Source: Terrabacter sp. MAHUQ-38 (GTDB lineage Bacteria > Actinomycetota > Actinomycetes > Actinomycetales > Dermatophilaceae). Taken from it: 64,000 bases of DNA. A program made the translations under genes and the position numbers. The notes under the pieces are model-generated. The model did not search any database, was not told the origin of the DNA, and saw only the letters and a list, made by a program, of their open reading frames with translations. The stretch covers positions 124,001 to 188,000 of the forward strand of contig NZ_JACVCU010000003.1 of the NCBI RefSeq assembly GCF_014518425.1, read 5' to 3'. Below are positions 61,321 through 64,000 of the stretch, one piece after another (position 1 is the stretch's first letter; the number at the start of each line of letters is the position of its first letter).

Positions 61321-63842
61321 CGCGCACAACACCCACCATCACGCATCGGGAACGTCGCCTCGATCCGCTCCTGGAACACCGGACGCGCCGCATACCCGTT
61401 CTCCGCGATGTCGACCACCGCCGCCACCGCCGCATCGACATCCTCGACCACCGGACCGAACCCGTCCCGCGGGTACTGGAAGTACCCCGCCCGACCCACG
61501 TGCCCACCAGCCATCACCCGCTGCGCATCGAACTGGAAGTACACCACCGGACGATCCATGTACGCCGCGTTGAACGCCATCGACGAGTAGTCCGTCACCA
61601 TGACCGCCGACCGCGCGAAGTACTCCTGCACGTCCGCACCATCGAACGACAACCGCAGCACCGACTCCGGAAGGTCCATCTTCCCCAGCACCGGCTGGAT
61701 GTTCGGGTGCGGCAGGAACGCCACCCGCCGCCCGGTCCGCTGCGCCAGCTCCGCCAGCTCCGCACTGCGCAGGAACGCCGTCCACGCCTTCGCATACTCC
61801 GTCTCGAAGAACTGCGCATCGATCACCCGACGCTGGCTCCCCGGCTTCAACGGCGGCACCAACCAGTTGCGCCACGTCGGCGCCACCAGGATCAGGTCGC
61901 ACCCGTCACCCCGGATCCGCTGCGCCTTCTCGAACAACCGGTCGAACCGCGGCAACCCCGTCAGGGCCACCTCCTTGTCCGTGAACACGTACGGCGAACC
62001 CTCACCCGCGATCGACTCGTACTCCCCCGGCGTCGAGGTCACGAACACATCCATCTGCTTCGCGTTCAACCACCGCGACAGATCGTCCTTGATCACCCCA
62101 TGCTGCAGGAACGTGAACTTCCACCGCGGCTCCACATGCTTGAGGATCGCCGGCGGCCGCTGCACCGGAGCATCGATGTGCGAGGACACCAGATGCGCCG
62201 CATTGATCATCAACAGCTTCCACCGCAACGACCCGTGCGCCACCAGCCGCGACCCGAACCCCTCAGCCTTGAGCCGCTTCCAGTCCGGCGTGTCCTTCTC
62301 CAGCACGAACCACGCATTCACGTCCGGCCGGTGCTCCCGCAACCACCGGAACAGGATCTCCCCCGAGTCATTCGCATCATGGATCCGGTCCATCAACACC
62401 CACGCCCCACCGAACTCCCGCCGCACCGGCCCGCGCGCAGCCGCCAGCCGGACGGGGTCCGGCACGATCCGGTCGAGCGCCTCGCGGCGCCGCAGCCGCG
62501 TCGGGCGGAACATCTTGCGCACCCCACCCGGGCTCATCGAACGCACCCGCCGCGGCGCCCAGGTCTCGGCCAGCTCCAGACGGGTCCCGGCAACCTCGAG
62601 CTCGATGGTCCCCGTCGTCGGCGCCCACAACACTCGCTCCCACATGAGGGTGGCACCGAAGAAGTCGATGCGCCGCGTCTTGCCGAACTCCGGCTCGACC
62701 CTCCGGCCGCCCACGACGAGAGCCTCCGTCGGAGGATGTCCGACGTAGCGGTAGAGCAGGCGCACCAGGCCCTTCGCGTGGTCGTGCTTGTCCGGCACGG
62801 CATACGGCGTGTGCCACGGCTCGTCGCGAAGCCCGTGCAGCAGGATGTCGCGCCAGTGCGGGCGCAGCTTGCGGATCGAGAACGAGTCGACGACGTCGGG
62901 CGACAGCCGCCGTGCGATCTCGCCGAGCGTCTCGCGGAACGTCTCGGCCAGCTCACCCTCGATCGCCGACGCGGAGTTGGCCATCGCGTCCTCCGACGAG
63001 AAGTACCACGACAGGTCGTAGAGGATGTGGTTCTGGACCCAGTTCGGCGCGCGGCCGAACTGCTTCTCGGCGTCGTCGAGGAGCGCTAGGTACCCCTCGC
63101 GGGGCACGACGGCATACCGCCCCGCGAACGAGACGCCCGTCTGGAGGGTCGAGCTCTGGTCGGCCCGCTTGCGGTAGTAGTACTCGGCGGACGTGAGGAA
63201 GCCGACGTGCCGCGTGGGAGCGGCCATCAGGTAGCGGATGGCCAGGTCGCCGTCCTCGAAGTTCGGACGCAGACGCGGGTTGAAGCGCAGGTCGCCGATC
63301 AGGTCCCGGCGCATCAGGGAAGTGGTCGTGCTGTTCGGGATCACGGACGTCTCGACGTCGAGGTCGACCATCTGGTCGCCCCGCGCGAACATCACGGCCC
63401 GGGGGTGGCGTTCCAGGGTGTTCGTGGCCTCCATCCGCAGGATGGTGTTCGTGCAGAGGTAGGTCATGCTCGGGTGCTCGTCGATGAAGCGGGCCGCCGC
63501 GGAGAAGTACTCGGCGTTGACCGTGTCGTCGGGGTCGGTGAACGTCAGCCACTCCCCCGTGGCGTGGCCGAGGCCGGCGTTGCGGGCAGCCGCCTGGCCG
63601 GCGTTCTCCTGGTGCAGCACCACCACCTCGCACCGCGCCCGCGCCGCCCACGCCTCCAGGACGGCACGCGAGTCGTCCGTCGACCCGTCGTCGACCATGA
63701 CCACCTGCAGCCGCGAGAGGTCGAACGTCTGCGCCTCGATCGAGGCGATGAACTCCTCCAGGTAGCGCGACACGTTGTAGACCGCCGAGACGACCGAGAA
63801 GAGCGGCCCTGCCTGCCGGCCCTCGACCTGCTGCACTGTCAT
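61284..63842 (-). CDS. GT2 glycosyltransferase-CDP-glycerol glycerophosphotransferase (TagF-like) fusion
   Basis: An 852-residue enzyme for a teichoic-acid-like or other glycerol/ribitol-phosphate surface polymer. The N-terminal GT2 domain has FSVVSAVYNVSRYLEEFIAS, VVMVDDGSTDDS and FTDPDDTVNAEYF. From about residue 480 a TagF-type domain follows: LVSSHIDAP, FLQHGVIKDDLSRWLNAK, LTGLPRFDRL, VTDYSSMAFNAAYMDRPVVY and YFQFDAQRVMAGG. The start at 63842 is preferred to a longer Arg-rich frame. The 3' half (about 61316-62460) uses G- and T-ending codons (GTG, GGT, TGT, GAT) unlike the 5' half and its neighbours, which use C-ending ones; this points to a recombinant gene. Its 3' end is duplicated at the window edge. 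Confidence 0.9.
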   Translation of the reverse strand: MTVQQVEGRQAGPLFSVVSAVYNVSRYLEEFIASIEAQTFDLSRLQVVMVDDGSTDDSRAVLEAWAARARCEVVVLHQENAGQAAARNAGLGHATGEWLTFTDPDDTVNAEYFSAAARFIDEHPSMTYLCTNTILRMEATNTLERHPRAVMFARGDQMVDLDVETSVIPNSTTTSLMRRDLIGDLRFNPRLRPNFEDGDLAIRYLMAAPTRHVGFLTSAEYYYRKRADQSSTLQTGVSFAGRYAVVPREGYLALLDDAEKQFGRAPNWVQNHILYDLSWYFSSEDAMANSASAIEGELAETFRETLGEIARRLSPDVVDSFSIRKLRPHWRDILLHGLRDEPWHTPYAVPDKHDHAKGLVRLLYRYVGHPPTEALVVGGRRVEPEFGKTRRIDFFGATLMWERVLWAPTTGTIELEVAGTRLELAETWAPRRVRSMSPGGVRKMFRPTRLRRREALDRIVPDPVRLAAARGPVRREFGGAWVLMDRIHDANDSGEILFRWLREHRPDVNAWFVLEKDTPDWKRLKAEGFGSRLVAHGSLRWKLLMINAAHLVSSHIDAPVQRPPAILKHVEPRWKFTFLQHGVIKDDLSRWLNAKQMDVFVTSTPGEYESIAGEGSPYVFTDKEVALTGLPRFDRLFEKAQRIRGDGCDLILVAPTWRNWLVPPLKPGSQRRVIDAQFFETEYAKAWTAFLRSAELAELAQRTGRRVAFLPHPNIQPVLGKMDLPESVLRLSFDGADVQEYFARSAVMVTDYSSMAFNAAYMDRPVVYFQFDAQRVMAGGHVGRAGYFQYPRDGFGPVVEDVDAAVAAVVDIAENGYAARPVFQERIEATFPMRDGGCCARVTAAIEALDRR

Positions 63843-63943
63843 GTCGCGTCCCCTAGCGTCGCGGGCGTGGGCTGGCCCCCACGTTCGGGGCACATGCTAG
63901 CCGCGCAGCGTGCGGCGCCGAGGGAAGGACCGGGCGTTGCGGC

Positions 63944-64000
63944 CCGGCGGCGCCCGCCGGGGGTCAGCGGCGGTCGAGGGCCTCGATCGCCGCGGTCACC
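63944..64000 (-). repeat. Direct repeat, copy 2, at the window edge
   Basis: Identical over 57 bases to 61264-61320, including a CCGGCGG/CCGCCGG hairpin at 63944-63960. Base 63943 differs from 61263, which marks the downstream edge of identity. Confidence 0.95.
63964..64000 (-). CDS. 3' end of a second TagF-like gene (rest outside window)
   Basis: The last 11 codons (VTAAIEALDRR) and stop of a gene on the minus strand, identical to the end of the gene at 61284-63842. It shows that a tandem paralogue with the same C-terminus lies just beyond the window. Nothing else of it can be read. Confidence 0.8.
   Translation of the reverse strand, partial: VTAAIEALDRR

Overview
The window is GC-rich (about 70%) bacterial chromosome with tightly packed genes, many GTG starts, ATGA/GTGA overlaps and many start codons preceded at 6-7 bases by a TAnnnT -10 hexamer (leaderless genes). 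Gene content (PerM-like protein, DUF6350/DUF6458/DUF3817 families, UvrD1/PcrA, SURF1, leaderless genes) indicates an actinobacterium. My best guess is Micrococcales, near Intrasporangiaceae. No rRNA, tRNA, CRISPR, insertion sequence or prophage was seen.

Region 1 (1-15.8 kb) is the metabolic highlight. It holds the end of a uracil/xanthine-type permease, a three-gene molybdenum hydroxylase with its CoxG-like partner, a nitrilase-superfamily amidase, ATP-dependent hydantoinase-type HyuA/HyuB, an NmrA-type reductase, carbamate kinase and a barbiturase. Together these read as an oxidative pyrimidine degradation locus: uracil is imported, oxidised to barbiturate, opened to ureidomalonate and cleaved further. 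A secreted beta-propeller protein and a small membrane protein sit inside it on the other strand. A TTGGCA-N5-TGCCAA type palindrome occurs upstream of the first hydroxylase gene and of hyuA.

Region 2 (15.8-29.9 kb) is a conserved core block: purH, purN, a PerM-like membrane protein, sucD, sucC, an M23 peptidase and uvrD1/pcrA, the same set as Rv0949-Rv0957 of Mycobacterium tuberculosis. A polysaccharide deacetylase, a DUF559 nuclease-like gene flanked by palindromes, a B12-binding protein and a lipase are interspersed.

Region 3 (30-44.5 kb) is mixed: a GNAT acetyltransferase, a quinone oxidoreductase with an amidohydrolase, a sigma-factor-like protein fused to a membrane-anchored C-terminal domain, a GT4 glycosyltransferase/NUDIX operon divergent from a PIG-L deacetylase, an asparagine-synthetase-like protein fused to a CofE-like ligase domain, guaA, DUF3817, SURF1 and a lipoprotein.

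Region 4 (44.5-54.6 kb) is a six-gene Mrp Na+/H+ antiporter operon (A/B fused, C, D, E, F, G) and a heterodimeric ABC exporter whose two ATPase domains are degenerate in complementary ways.

Region 5 (54.9-64 kb) holds a glyoxalase-like protein, a cholesterol-oxidase-like GMC oxidoreductase and cell-surface polymer genes: an acyltransferase-3/SGNH protein, a GT2 protein, and a GT2-glycerophosphotransferase fusion whose 3' end is repeated at the window edge, showing a tandem paralogue. A heptamer, GTATGCC/GGCATAC, recurs about 35 times across the whole window.
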